Positions 25,423-33,615 of a stretch of DNA of 64,000 bases are shown here, piece by piece. The position numbers and the translations under genes are program-made. Location of the stretch: NCBI RefSeq assembly GCF_034424525.1, contig NZ_CP139980.1:124001-188000 (forward strand), given 5' to 3'. The stretch is from Sphingobium yanoikuyae. GTDB taxonomy: Bacteria; Pseudomonadota; Alphaproteobacteria; Sphingomonadales; Sphingomonadaceae. Numbering within the stretch: the first letter of the stretch is position 1; each line of letters starts with the position of its first letter. The notes under the pieces are model-generated. The model had not been told where the DNA came from, did not search any database, and was given only the letters and a program-made list of their open reading frames with translations.

Positions 25423-25535
25423 CAGCGTCTCCACCGAAGCGCGCCAGCGCGCAGGGAAACCCCGAAACGAGGGGTGGTGCGGGCAGCCGTGGCACACGGC
25501 AACTCGGCCCGAAGGTTCGCGGGTTGGAGACGCTG
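25423..25535 (-). ncRNA. Structured leader RNA upstream of ssb (copy A of a paired motif)
   Basis: Outer stem CAGCGTCTCC (25423-25432) with GGAGACGCTG (25526-25535). Inside is an AACCC/GGGTT stem with one bulge, then a CGGGC/GCCCG stem, then an apical hairpin GCCGTG-GCA-CACGGC (25486-25500). Copy B at 28020-28125 has the same nested order and shared loop bases, with a compensatory T-A to C-G change in the apical stem. Distance to the ssb start is about 70 nt. A cis-regulatory RNA is the best guess; compare with the radC RNA motif. Confidence 0.65.
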
Positions 25536-25958
25536 GACGGCCGACTTAGGGGGCAGGTGAATAAGAAGGGATTATTCCTCACTGCCGGCACGATCTGACG
25601 GAAACCATGCCGAACGTCGTTTATCCCCGTCCCGTCAGCCCCACCATCCCCACAATCTTCACCGCGGGGTGGTACAGCTCTCTCCATCTTCCCCACACTT
25701 GGGCCCCCAGCGTCAGCGACACGGCAGACAGAGCGCTGCCGAACTACCAGAGAAGGCATGATGGCCTGCACTGCTGCCTGGCGTTGGTGTTGGCCTTGCG
25801 GATCGACAAGCGCGAAGGACAACGGTCGACTGCCAAAGCCCCGCCTGCGGCACATCAGGACAGAGCAGCCGAGGTCACCTCATCGCCGACGAGGTGACCT
25901 TCCGGGCCGCACTCACCAGCCCGAATGCGGCGCGTCGGCCCCGCCGCATACGAAGCCA
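25536..25958. other. No clear gene; contains a 22-bp fragment identical to ssb in inverted orientation
   Basis: At about 25884-25905 there is CATCGCCGACGAGGTGACCT, the reverse of a stretch inside ssb near 25020. In one frame it reads IADEVTF, as in SSB. The rest shows no similarity by eye and no credible start. It may be a scar of a decayed ssb copy or of rearrangement. Nothing else supported. Confidence 0.35.
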
Positions 25959-26348
25959 TCACGCTGTCGCGCGCTCGGTGGCATTGCCATCGGCCACGGC
26001 GAATGGGTCGACAACGTTATGGATTGGCTGCGCACGGCCCATCCAGGGCTTGGGCTGGATGCACCGAACCCAGTCGACAAAGCTCGGAATGAAGCCGAGG
26101 TCTTCCATGACGTGCTGCTCGCCGATCAGCCGAACCGGCACCTGGCGCCCAGTCGAAATGGTGATGGTGGCGCCGAAAAAGCGCTCAAGCATGAAAATGC
26201 CTTCGGCATGGTGCCGCAGCGCACGATGCCGATAGTCGGCGGTGATGGATTTCGATTCATCGAACCACTGATGCAGCGGCAGATAATCCTCGGCCACGCC
26301 GCCCCATTTACGAACCGACGACAGCGCGTGGTGATAGCAATGTCCCAT
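25959..26348 (-). CDS. DUF6915-type hypothetical protein, 129 aa
   Basis: MGHCYHHALSSVRKWGG, then YLPLHQWFDESKSITADYRHRALRHHAEG and GIFMLERFFG, a His-rich conserved block resembling DUF6915 proteins of alphaproteobacterial plasmids. GAGGAGG stands 6 nt before the ATG at 26348, deciding this start over the one seven codons upstream. The gene is 10 bp after the DUF6878-type gene. The His and Asp/Glu spacing (HAEG) suggests metal binding. Function unknown. Confidence 0.68.
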   Translation of the reverse strand: MGHCYHHALSSVRKWGGVAEDYLPLHQWFDESKSITADYRHRALRHHAEGIFMLERFFGATITISTGRQVPVRLIGEQHVMEDLGFIPSFVDWVRCIQPKPWMGRAQPIHNVVDPFAVADGNATERATA

Positions 26349-26358
26349 CACACCCTCC

Positions 26359-26835
26359 TCACCATTCATGCTCGAAGGATTCGACCGCCGTGTAGCGGTC
26401 GTTGTGATCGAGCGTGATCGTCCGGGCGGACACGTCGAAGCGGAACTCGCCATAGGCGCCATCATTATTCTCCCAGCCTGGATGGCTTTGGGTGAGGAGT
26501 TGATACGCAAGGTCTTCGATAGCGTCGGCGACTGAAATGATCGCCGTCTCAGTTCCGGAGCCATCCTGCTGCGCCTTGAGCAGGGTGATCTGCACCTGGG
26601 GCAGATCCGCAGGTGCGTCGGCGGCGACGGCATCAACGCTTTCGATCTGACCGGAATCGCCGCCTCCGTCGAAAGCCACCGTGACCAAGGTGATACCAAC
26701 AGCATGAAGCGCATCGAACAGCGCAGCCTTGTTCAATGGCATGAGCGAGGCAGCCTTCGCCTCATAAGCGGCGTGGCGTGCCATGACGGCGTCCCAATCG
26801 ATATTGACCGGCGTCAGCGGTGCTGCATGATCCAT
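26359..26835 (-). CDS. DUF6878-type hypothetical protein, 158 aa
   Basis: Acidic protein with LNKAALFDALHAVGITLVTVAFDGGGDSGQIE and a C-terminal FDVSARTITLDHNDRYTAVESFEHEW, recalling DUF6878 proteins. No membrane segment or catalytic motif seen. First of a two-gene unit with the DUF6915-type gene. The ATG at 26835 follows GGAGACATGAA. Confidence 0.65.
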   Translation of the reverse strand: MDHAAPLTPVNIDWDAVMARHAAYEAKAASLMPLNKAALFDALHAVGITLVTVAFDGGGDSGQIESVDAVAADAPADLPQVQITLLKAQQDGSGTETAIISVADAIEDLAYQLLTQSHPGWENNDGAYGEFRFDVSARTITLDHNDRYTAVESFEHEW

Positions 26836-26987
26836 TTCATGTCTCCAGTAGGGATGGTTTCAGGACGAGCCGGCGATGCCGCGCGGCCCATTCACGCCGT
26901 CGCAACCTCCCCTCTGGCCGGCGGGCATTTTTTCCCAATGCGGCGAGCAAATGGGGAAGGCACCCACGTCAGGGTGCCCCCTGGCCG

Positions 26988-27947
26988 TCAGCGTGATCGC
27001 TGACGGCCCTCGGCTTTGAGGGATGCCGGAGGGGCGCCGAGCGGCCCCCGCCGGTCAACGACACGGATGTTGCGGGCTTTCGCCTCGATCACGAGCCGCT
27101 CGGTCACACCATTGCCTTGGAAAGCGATGACAAACCGAGGGTTGAGCGAGAGCATCTGTTCGTTGCGGCGGAAGCCGGCACGGTCCCCCAGCTTGCGATC
27201 GAGACCGAACCGCACTTGCTGGATGCCCTTCTGTTCGGCCCAAGAGGCTGCAAGCCGCTCGATGCCCTTCATGTCGCCACCATGGACGAGATACATATCG
27301 CCGACATGAGCGCGGACCTTGTTGAGCGTCGCCAGCAGATTGTCAGCGAAAGTCTTGAGGTCGGCATCATTGGCGAAGGTCAGACGGCCACCTGCGAACA
27401 CTACCGGCGTACCGCGGGCGGTATTGGCTTCGAGGCGACGTTCGCGACGTGCCCGTAGGAAGGCGTTGCCGTCGACGATCGCGGCCGTGACGCCGAGCGA
27501 AATGCGGTTGCCGGAAGATGGAACCCAGGACCGGCCCGTCTCGCGCATATAGTGAGCGGCAGCGACGTCGCGCATGACCTCGAAGGAGCCTGCGGATTCC
27601 TCGACCTTCTTGGCGAGGTCGATCTTCTCCTCCAGGTCGTTGGTGCTGATCTCGGAGCCGTCCTGGTCGGCGAGGAGGAGCCGAATGTCGTCGGTAAGCC
27701 GGTCGACCAGCCCGTGCTTCTTGGCAGCGGCGCGGTGGAAGAGATTGACCAGGCTCCAGCCGAGATCTTCGATGTCGCGTTCGATCGACGTGTTCGTCAT
27801 CGTCGTGAACAGGTCGCTCCAGATCGCGGTGACGGTTTGCTCCAGGGCCTCGGTCGGCGGTGGCGCCATGCCCGACAATTCTTCGGCGGCAGGTTCGAGA
27901 TGGCCCAGTTCCAGTGCCGCCAAGGCGGCTGCTAGCGAGGTGGACAT
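26988..27947 (-). CDS. DUF2493 (SLOG-type) protein, 319 aa
   Basis: The C-terminal half has a Rossmann-like SLOG core: VVFAGGRLTFANDADLK, MYLVHGGDMKGIERLAASWA (phosphate-binding loop), and FVIAFQGNGVTERLV. SLOG domains bind or cleave nucleotide-derived ligands and occur near DNA-processing and defence genes. The N-terminal half is helical and acidic (DLEEKIDLAKKVEES). Start at 27947 (MSTSLAAALA) with AAGG upstream. The structured leader copy B precedes it by about 70 nt, as copy A precedes ssb. Confidence 0.8.
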   Translation of the reverse strand: MSTSLAAALAALELGHLEPAAEELSGMAPPPTEALEQTVTAIWSDLFTTMTNTSIERDIEDLGWSLVNLFHRAAAKKHGLVDRLTDDIRLLLADQDGSEISTNDLEEKIDLAKKVEESAGSFEVMRDVAAAHYMRETGRSWVPSSGNRISLGVTAAIVDGNAFLRARRERRLEANTARGTPVVFAGGRLTFANDADLKTFADNLLATLNKVRAHVGDMYLVHGGDMKGIERLAASWAEQKGIQQVRFGLDRKLGDRAGFRRNEQMLSLNPRFVIAFQGNGVTERLVIEAKARNIRVVDRRGPLGAPPASLKAEGRQRSR

Positions 27948-28019
27948 GATGGCTTGCCTTTCGGTTCTGAACCGGCGGCCTCTCCGCCGGATGCGCACCT
28001 TCTGGGCGGTCGATCGAGA

Positions 28020-28125
28020 GGGTCAGGCACCGAGGCGTAGCCGAGGGAAACCCTTTCGTGGCGGGGTGGAGCGGGCAGCCGCGGCACGCGGCAACACGGC
28101 CCGCTGCGAAAGGGTTGCCTGGCCC
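28020..28125 (-). ncRNA. Structured leader RNA upstream of DUF2493 (copy B)
   Basis: Outer stem GGGTCAGGC with GCCTGGCCC (one mismatch). Next is a 10-bp stem AACCCTTTCG (28049-28058) with CGAAAGGGTT (28107-28116), then AGCGGGC/GCCCGCT, then an apical hairpin GCCGCG-GCA-CGCGGC (28078-28092). Same architecture and conserved single-stranded bases as copy A, with covarying base pairs. Confidence 0.65.
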
Positions 28126-28608
28126 TCGCGACCGCCCATGTGCCGCATCCTCTGGCGGCGAGGCTGTCGGTTCAGACGGTAAGCCCCAAATCCCCCTCGC
28201 AGCCGCTCTTAGCGAGGTCTGTGGCTTCGGATCGCCCTGTCACCCGTTTGAACTTGGCGGTGTCATACCCCGCTCCGGCATGGAACCGGCATCGTCATCT
28301 GGTGCCCGCACCATGACAGGCAGCGTCCGCATAAGCGGATCATCGAGGTCGCAGCGAAAGGTTCAACATCGGCTCACTGCGCCGCTCGTCCAACAGAATT
28401 GGCCTGGTGTCCTATGGTGCAAGGCGCGTCGACCTCCTCGCACCGATACTTGACGATGGAGGGGCGAGACCAACGCAGGGTGAGTTGGCGTCATCATGGT
28501 CGAGGACGCTGCAAGCTCGTGCCCATGCTTGCGCCCGCCGTCGCCACGATCGCTGACATGATCGACATGGTCCGACGCGGCCCATCGTTCGCGCAGCCGT
28601 CGTTGGTG
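28126..28608. other. 480-bp stretch without a recognised gene
   Basis: No minus-strand frame of credible composition; plus-strand frames are mirror images of no known protein. Contains only scattered short inverted repeats. It may hold the promoter for the DUF2493 leader. Confidence 0.3.
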
Positions 28609-28821
28609 TCAGCGATCGGAGACCATAGGCGGCTCTTCCTCATAGGTGTCGCATGGCGCGCCGACAGCTTCGAGCCACTCGACCCCGTCGGTACTGGTGT
28701 CGAGGTGACGGATCCGCGCGAACAATGCCTCCTTGAGCATCGCTGGCGTGAAATCCTCGCCGCACACGTGGTCCGAAACGATGCTGAAGGCGATCGTCAC
28801 AAGGTGGTTATAGCGTGGCAT
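28609..28821 (-). CDS. Small hypothetical protein, 70 aa
   Basis: MPRYNHLVTIAFSIVSDH, then EDFTPAMLKEALFARIRHLD, ending EEEPPMVSDR. AAGGAGG lies 6 nt before the ATG at 28821, a very strong site that fixes the start. The start overlaps the end of the PP-loop gene by 14 bp, so it is coupled to it. Family not recognised, but the compact, conserved look suggests a real gene. Confidence 0.65.
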   Translation of the reverse strand: MPRYNHLVTIAFSIVSDHVCGEDFTPAMLKEALFARIRHLDTSTDGVEWLEAVGAPCDTYEEEPPMVSDR

Positions 28822-29812
28822 CCGGTCCTCCTTGGCTGAAACGCGACCTGACCGATGCGCGCTCGGGATCATCAGGCAGGCGTGTTGTGGTGCGCAGCGC
28901 TGCAACTGCGTGCTGGAAATCGTAGAGCCAGTCGCCCATAGGCGTCCGCTTCACGACAGGAAGGGCGGCTTGCGCCGCCTGGAAATCCAAAAGCTCGTCT
29001 GGCGCGATGTCCACGATCCGGTCGATCTCGGACGGCGGCAGCAGCCCCCGCTCGCGGATAAACTCGGTGATGCTGCCGGGACGGGGTGTAGCACCGCGAC
29101 AACCGAGCACCGGCTTGCGCCACAGACCCTGCACATTGCGTAAGCGCGGCCGCGCGCGTGCCTCCATCAACACGATGACGCGCAGTTCATCGTTCGACAG
29201 CTCCATGACTTCGTCCGGCTTCATCGCGCCGCAGAAGAAGCAGCTCGATTTCGGGGGAACGGGCAGACCTGCGGCTGCAATCCGCGCTGCGCACCGCGCG
29301 CGATCCCATCCCCATTCGCGCAACGGATAACGATAGTGGTAGCGCGGATCCTCGCAGCCGAGCGCATGGCGGTAACGCTGCGTGTCGCGCGCCGAGGCGT
29401 CGTAGCCGATCAGCTTGGTGACCCGCCCTCCTCCGTCCCAGCAACGGCGCGCCGGCTCCCAGCCCGCCGTCCATGCTTCCTGGGGGGCCACCTTCCATTT
29501 TTGCGAGCAGGATCCGCCCCCGAACACGACCGAAGGGAGCGTCGCGTTAGTGAGCATATTTTCGGCAATGGTCGCATAGGGCGGCCAGTGTTTGAAATGG
29601 CGCGGCTGATACCGAACGATCTCTGAGGGGATGCCGCGTTCCTCCATCCAGGCGCGGAACAGCGGGATGAAGACATAGGTCTGGTTCTTTTCGGACCCTG
29701 GATCAGCGAACAGCACCATATCGATGGGCTCTCCCCGTTCCGCCAGTTCGATGATCATCGCTGTGGAATCGACGCCGGCGCCCCATGCCGCGATGACAGG
29801 GGGCCGTGTCAT
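28808..29812 (-). CDS. PP-loop ATPase, PAPS-reductase-like, 334 aa
   Basis: N-terminus AAWGAGVDSTAMII is a variant of the SGGxDS PP-loop, with Ala/Val in place of Gly/Lys. GGGSCSQKWKVAP and KSSCFFCGAMKPDE give paired Cys residues that might hold a metal or cluster. Family members adenylate a substrate using the PP-loop; PAPS reductases, DndC and tRNA thiolases are relatives. The variant loop makes the reaction uncertain. The ATG overlaps the stop of the preceding gene (ATGA) and the 70-aa gene overlaps its end. A second, distinct PP-loop gene lies at 31616-32584. Confidence 0.72.
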   Translation of the reverse strand: MTRPPVIAAWGAGVDSTAMIIELAERGEPIDMVLFADPGSEKNQTYVFIPLFRAWMEERGIPSEIVRYQPRHFKHWPPYATIAENMLTNATLPSVVFGGGSCSQKWKVAPQEAWTAGWEPARRCWDGGGRVTKLIGYDASARDTQRYRHALGCEDPRYHYRYPLREWGWDRARCAARIAAAGLPVPPKSSCFFCGAMKPDEVMELSNDELRVIVLMEARARPRLRNVQGLWRKPVLGCRGATPRPGSITEFIRERGLLPPSEIDRIVDIAPDELLDFQAAQAALPVVKRTPMGDWLYDFQHAVAALRTTTRLPDDPERASVRSRFSQGGPDATL

Positions 29813-30453
29813 GGGAAGCGCACACCGTCATCGGTGAAGCTGTAGTCATTGGCGATGATCGCCGCATCGACCTGCTCGTCGGCCGTCTGATACGCATATT
29901 CGGCTTCGAGCTGGCGATAGAGCCACCGTGCGAGGTCGCGCAGCGCCTCCACCACCACCTCTTCGGCACCGTCGGTCATCGCGCTTTCGACAGGACCGGA
30001 CCGCTCGACGTCGATCGTCATGCTATATTCGTGATAATAGCGGCCGCGATGAGTGATGCCGGCCTCAAGCTGGTAGAAGTTCAACCGCTGGATCGCCGCC
30101 AACGTATCCGCAATCCGGTGGAGTTCGCCATCGCGAGGCGCATGGGCGCGGATCGCCTTCACCGAAGCCCGGGCAAAGCGGTAGCGCCCTTCGAAACAGG
30201 CTCCGTCGCCTTGGCTCGAGAAGCCTGAGAACCAGATGCGCGGCGCCTGCCGGGTTCCACCCCCATAGAGGCGAACAGCATGGCTGCCCAGTTCGACGCC
30301 GATGAGCTCGCAAATGCGCGCGAAGTCGTCGAACACAAATTCATGCCATTCATCGCAGGGTGCGTCCTGTCGATACCAGCTGCGCGCTGCATCTTTCGCG
30401 GTCGCCGACAGCTCTTGGAGCCGATAGACGGTGGTGGTGATGAGCTCAGGCAT
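29809..30453 (-). CDS. Plasmid-type conserved protein (annotated elsewhere as TA stability antitoxin), 214 aa
   Basis: VYRLQELSATAKDAARSWYR, then FDDFARICELIGVEL, LYGGGTRQAPRIWFSGFSSQGDGACFEG and YYHEYSMTID form a conserved pattern that databases often label 'antitoxin of toxin-antitoxin stability system'. That label has no support in the sequence: no DNA-binding motif is seen. AGGAGG stands 8 nt before the ATG. Its start overlaps the preceding 136-aa gene and its stop overlaps the PP-loop gene, so the three are coupled. Confidence 0.7.
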   Translation of the reverse strand: MPELITTTVYRLQELSATAKDAARSWYRQDAPCDEWHEFVFDDFARICELIGVELGSHAVRLYGGGTRQAPRIWFSGFSSQGDGACFEGRYRFARASVKAIRAHAPRDGELHRIADTLAAIQRLNFYQLEAGITHRGRYYHEYSMTIDVERSGPVESAMTDGAEEVVVEALRDLARWLYRQLEAEYAYQTADEQVDAAIIANDYSFTDDGVRFP

Positions 30454-30856
30454 CGCCGTCGCCTCCTGCCAGGGCGCCGGCCAGCCACTCCGACGTCGAC
30501 GTCCAGCTGAGGGAACATCGGTCGGACAGGTCGACCACATACGCGCCTCCGCCGAAGCCATCGAGCAACGGACGTGAAGCGGCCAGCCCATATTCGAAGC
30601 CCCACCGCCCCTCCAAGAAGAGCGTCTCGGCGCAAAGCAGCACGAAGCTGATGACCAGCTCGACATCGCCTCGGCCATCGTCGTGGATCCAAAGCTCGGT
30701 GCCTTCATCGGCGGGCGGTTCGAGCCTGAAGCCATCGGAGAAAGTGAGGCCATCCTCATTCGGGAGCGCATCGGCATACAAGGCGAGCGCCTGCTCGACA
30801 TTGGCGCGGTTGCCGACATCGAGCGCGCAGGAGAAATGCGTGTAATAGTCAGCCAT
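30446..30856 (-). CDS. Conserved-type hypothetical protein, 136 aa
   Basis: MADYYTHFSCALDVGNRANVEQAL, then SDGFRLEPPADEGTELWIHDDGRGDVE and SFVLLCAETLFLEGRWGFEYG. Acidic, cytoplasmic, no known catalytic motif. AAGGAGG lies 6 nt before the ATG at 30856; a longer frame to 30898 lacks a site. Overlaps the next gene by 8 bp. It belongs to a family seen with the 214-aa protein on alphaproteobacterial plasmids, as far as I recall; role unknown. Confidence 0.65.
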   Translation of the reverse strand: MADYYTHFSCALDVGNRANVEQALALYADALPNEDGLTFSDGFRLEPPADEGTELWIHDDGRGDVELVISFVLLCAETLFLEGRWGFEYGLAASRPLLDGFGGGAYVVDLSDRCSLSWTSTSEWLAGALAGGDGDA

Positions 30857-30913
30857 AATGGCCTCCTTGATTTGAGCGCCGGACGAATCTCGGTCCATGG
30901 ATGAAGCCGATGG

Positions 30914-31543
30914 TCAGGCCGCGACCGGCAAGGGCGCGCGAGCGGGGCGCAGCGCCGAAAGGCGGCGAGCGAAGGCGCCGGGCTCAAGCAGAAGCGCCGC
31001 CTTGCCGTGAGAGGTATGGCCGGCAATCACGCCGTGCGCGCACCGGAACCAGGTCACCTCACTATCGGGCAGAAAGCCGCGCGGCACGACGCGGACGGTG
31101 AAGTCGGCATGGCGCAACTCGGTCATGCCATCGTCATGATCGCCACCGGCCGTGACGACGATTTTGAACTCCTCTGGCGCGAGACCGAGCGCCTCGGTGA
31201 CGCGCGCAAGCGCCTGCCGTGCCTGCGCATGAAAGGTCCGCTTGGCGATCCGGTCCCCACCGACATGATGGCCGGCAATGGCAAGCAGAGCCGGATGGGC
31301 GAGGATCGCTGCGCGATCGGCCGCGCATCGTGCGACAACAGCGGCGACATCCGGTGCGGCGCGCGCAGCGCTGCCGGCCAGCGCACGGATGAGGAGCAGG
31401 ATCGCTGCGTCCTGTTCGATGGACTTACCGGCGCGCCGACAATCGTCGATCGCGCTAAGCAACCCATGAAGCGCGGCGCCGATGGTTGCGTCCGGGTCGG
31501 GAGTGAGCGCCTGATTGTGGCGATAGAACGTATCGTAGAACAT
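30914..31543 (-). CDS. Unrecognised 209-aa protein
   Basis: MFYDTFYRHNQALTPDPDATIGAALHGLLSAID, an Ala-rich helical middle, then VTAGGDHDDGMTELRHADFTVRVVPRGFLPDSEVTWFRC. No family recognised. GGAGG stands 7 nt before the ATG. It follows the PAPS-reductase-type gene after a 72-bp gap that contains the purine-rich element at 31587-31602. Confidence 0.6.
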   Translation of the reverse strand: MFYDTFYRHNQALTPDPDATIGAALHGLLSAIDDCRRAGKSIEQDAAILLLIRALAGSAARAAPDVAAVVARCAADRAAILAHPALLAIAGHHVGGDRIAKRTFHAQARQALARVTEALGLAPEEFKIVVTAGGDHDDGMTELRHADFTVRVVPRGFLPDSEVTWFRCAHGVIAGHTSHGKAALLLEPGAFARRLSALRPARAPLPVAA

Positions 31544-31586
31544 CGGTCAGCCTCCAGCTTGGCGCCATGATGCGCACCCTGCCGGA

Positions 31587-31602
31587 GGCCCCCTCTCCTC
31601 TC
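31587..31602 (-). repeat. Purine-rich spacer motif, copy 1
   Basis: Minus strand reads GAGAGGAGAGGGGGCC. It lies 14 nt after the upstream stop and 44 nt before the next start. Related copies at 35745, 44001 and 44956. Confidence 0.55.
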
Positions 31603-31615
31603 GCTCCAGCCGGGA

Positions 31616-32584
31616 TCAGGTCGGACCAGCGAGTTCGCCGAACGCGCCTGCCGGCAACGACCAAGGGTCGAGCGTGATCGGCAGCCGCCAGACGGGATCA
31701 TCCGCCTGCGACCGATCATCCTCATGGGTCAGAGCCGCCGGATACGGGCACCCTCGGTCGGCCAATTCGGTCACGCTCAGCGAGCGATGGATCGTCCTGC
31801 CGCTCGCCGCTTCGCGGCGGGCGATGACCTCGAACGCTTCTGGGAAGATCAAGCGCATGGTCGCCCATTGATCGGCCGTCCCGAAAATGCAGCATCGACA
31901 TGAGAGGCGGCCCCAGCCTAGCCGATATGCCGGATGCGGCCTGATCCGCGCCGACGCGATGATGTCCCACACCTGCTGCTCGGTCCAACGCAGCACTGGC
32001 CGCCAATGATCGACATGGCGCCGGCTGCTCATGGTCCGATAGGGTTCGAGCGCCGCATAGCGGGCTCGACCGGGGCTTTCCTCCGCACGTTCCCCGGTGA
32101 GAACGAGGGTCTTGCCCTCGAAAAAGCGGCCTTGATTGCGGATGGCCGCCGCAAGCACATCGATCTTGAGCGCCGGGCTGCACCAGCGCACCCGAAGATC
32201 GGCCGAGACCTGCGGGAACAGGCCCCGAGTGCCCAATGGCCCGGACCCGCCCGCAACGCGCGAACCCTCGGGGGTGTCGAATATGATCGGTGCGGTCGCC
32301 GCGTTTTCTCGGTCGAGTTCTCGCACGAACCCGCCGACCCGGTAGGACCGATATAGGACGATGCCCAGATGGTGGGCGAGCGCCTCGACATAAGCCGGTG
32401 TGCAGGGCCAATCCATGAAGCTCGGCCCCTGGCCGTCCACATCATGGTGATGCAATTCGATCCGTTCGGGAGGAAAGCCGTGCGTCAACAGGACGAGGAG
32501 GCTGGCGAGGCTGTCCTTGCCGCCGCTGAAGGCCACGACGAAGCGGCGGTAGGCGGCGAGGTCGGGGAGGCCGTCCACGATCAC
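31616..32584 (-). CDS. Phosphoadenosine phosphosulfate reductase family PP-loop protein, 322 aa
   Basis: Canonical PP-loop VVAFSGGKDSLASLLVLL at residues 12-29. Then TPAYVEALAHHLGI, RWCSPALKIDVL, LVLTGERAEESPGRA, and a Cys cluster SCRCCIFGTADQW. The family includes PAPS/APS reductases and DndC-type proteins; its plasmid members have unknown substrates. The start is GTG at 32584, overlapping the ArdC stop as GTGA. It lacks neighbouring sulfate-assimilation genes, so a role in nucleic-acid modification or nucleotide sensing is more likely than sulfate reduction. That is inference. Confidence 0.82.
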   Translation of the reverse strand: MIVDGLPDLAAYRRFVVAFSGGKDSLASLLVLLTHGFPPERIELHHHDVDGQGPSFMDWPCTPAYVEALAHHLGIVLYRSYRVGGFVRELDRENAATAPIIFDTPEGSRVAGGSGPLGTRGLFPQVSADLRVRWCSPALKIDVLAAAIRNQGRFFEGKTLVLTGERAEESPGRARYAALEPYRTMSSRRHVDHWRPVLRWTEQQVWDIIASARIRPHPAYRLGWGRLSCRCCIFGTADQWATMRLIFPEAFEVIARREAASGRTIHRSLSVTELADRGCPYPAALTHEDDRSQADDPVWRLPITLDPWSLPAGAFGELAGPT

Positions 32585-33504
32585 GCCGCTTCACGAACGG
32601 TCTCGCCACAATCATCGGCATCGGCAAGGCCGGTAGCGCGCAGCAGATAGCCCGCCGCCGCTTCCGCCTTGGCGGCAGCGGTCATGACCGCCCGGCTATC
32701 GCGCTTGAGCACCCGCAGCCATGAGGCGATGTAGCTGGCATGGTCATCGAGATGCGCGGTCGGAAGGCCGAGATCAGCCCCGAGGAGCGCAGCGGTCATC
32801 TCAGCGCACAGTTCCTCGAACGCATAAGCGTCATCGCCGAACTTCTTGCCGAATTCGCGATTGAGGCGGTCGGGATGGCCCGTCCAGTGCCCAGCTTCGT
32901 GCGCAAGCGTCGACGCCCAATAGGCTTGCGTCGTGAACAGCTCGATCGGCGGCATGGTGATGCTGTCGGCGACGCGGTCATAAAAGGCGCGGTCGCCGCG
33001 AACCTGCACCGATGCAGGAAGCGCGCGCACGAACTGATCTGCCCGGTCGGGCAGTACGTCACCTGGCGCGACGAGTGCGATACGGCTTGGATAAAAGTCG
33101 GCGGGCAGCCCCTCGATCTGATCGACATTGAAGACCGCATAGCTGCGCAGCATCGCCCGGACCTCGTCGGTCACGGCCCCTGTCACTGGCGAGGCGACCT
33201 CTTTGGTGTAGGTCTTGTAGAAGATCGCAAACTGGGATTTTTCGCCCTGACGGACCTGGCCACCGAGCGCCTGAGCCTGTTTGTAGGTCATCCACGTACG
33301 CGCGCTATATCCGGCGCTCTCCGCCACCAGCCACAGCCAGAAGCAGTTGATGCCACGATAGGGTTCGCCGGTCACACGCAGCGGTCGACCCCCGAGCCCG
33401 GGGCGCCAGGGTTTCACCCACGGTCGGACGCCAGCTTCGAGTCGGTCGATGATGGTGCTGGTGATGATTTCGGCAGGCGATGGCTTGTCGGTGGTCTTGG
33501 CCAC
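32581..33504 (-). CDS. ardC: ArdC-type antirestriction protein, 307 aa
   Basis: The N-terminal ssDNA-binding domain (DUF1738-like) reads IITSTIIDRLEAGVRPWVKPW and YRGINCFWLWLV, and is joined to a zinc metallopeptidase-like domain with LAHEAGHWTGHPDRL (HExxH near residue 210) and FEELCAEMTAALL supplying the third ligand. ArdC proteins protect incoming plasmid DNA from host restriction. The start is GTG at 33504 with GGAG 7 nt upstream, preferred over TTG two codons earlier. It starts a coupled pair with the PAPS-reductase-type gene and is preceded by a terminator at 33555-33587. Confidence 0.9.
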   Translation of the reverse strand: MAKTTDKPSPAEIITSTIIDRLEAGVRPWVKPWRPGLGGRPLRVTGEPYRGINCFWLWLVAESAGYSARTWMTYKQAQALGGQVRQGEKSQFAIFYKTYTKEVASPVTGAVTDEVRAMLRSYAVFNVDQIEGLPADFYPSRIALVAPGDVLPDRADQFVRALPASVQVRGDRAFYDRVADSITMPPIELFTTQAYWASTLAHEAGHWTGHPDRLNREFGKKFGDDAYAFEELCAEMTAALLGADLGLPTAHLDDHASYIASWLRVLKRDSRAVMTAAAKAEAAAGYLLRATGLADADDCGETVREAA

Positions 33505-33554
33505 GATCAATCTCCGATTTGAAAAGAGGCGGACCCGACGGCTGACGGATCATG

Positions 33555-33587
33555 AAAAAAAGGGCGGCACTCCGAAGAGCACCGCCC
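33555..33587 (-). terminator. Rho-independent terminator with TTCG loop
   Basis: Minus-strand stem GGGCGGTGCTC-TTCG-GAGTGCCGCCC followed by TTTTTTT. It ends transcription of the 684-aa ParB-like gene 29 bp after its stop and separates it from ardC. Confidence 0.92.
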
Positions 33588-33615
33588 CAAGTCGCCTCGA
33601 ACTGTCGGTTGAGCG

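Noticed and set aside
25607..26417. Plus-strand frames over the ssb-DUF6915 gap
   Set aside because: They run antisense to DUF6915 or through a non-coding gap and lack Shine-Dalgarno sites.
28399..28839. 146-codon plus-strand frame
   Set aside because: Antisense to the 70-aa gene, which has a very strong ribosome site and is coupled to its neighbour.
29809..30453. Calling the 214-aa protein an antitoxin
   Set aside because: The database-style label is not backed by any DNA-binding or toxin-binding motif, and no toxin partner is adjacent.
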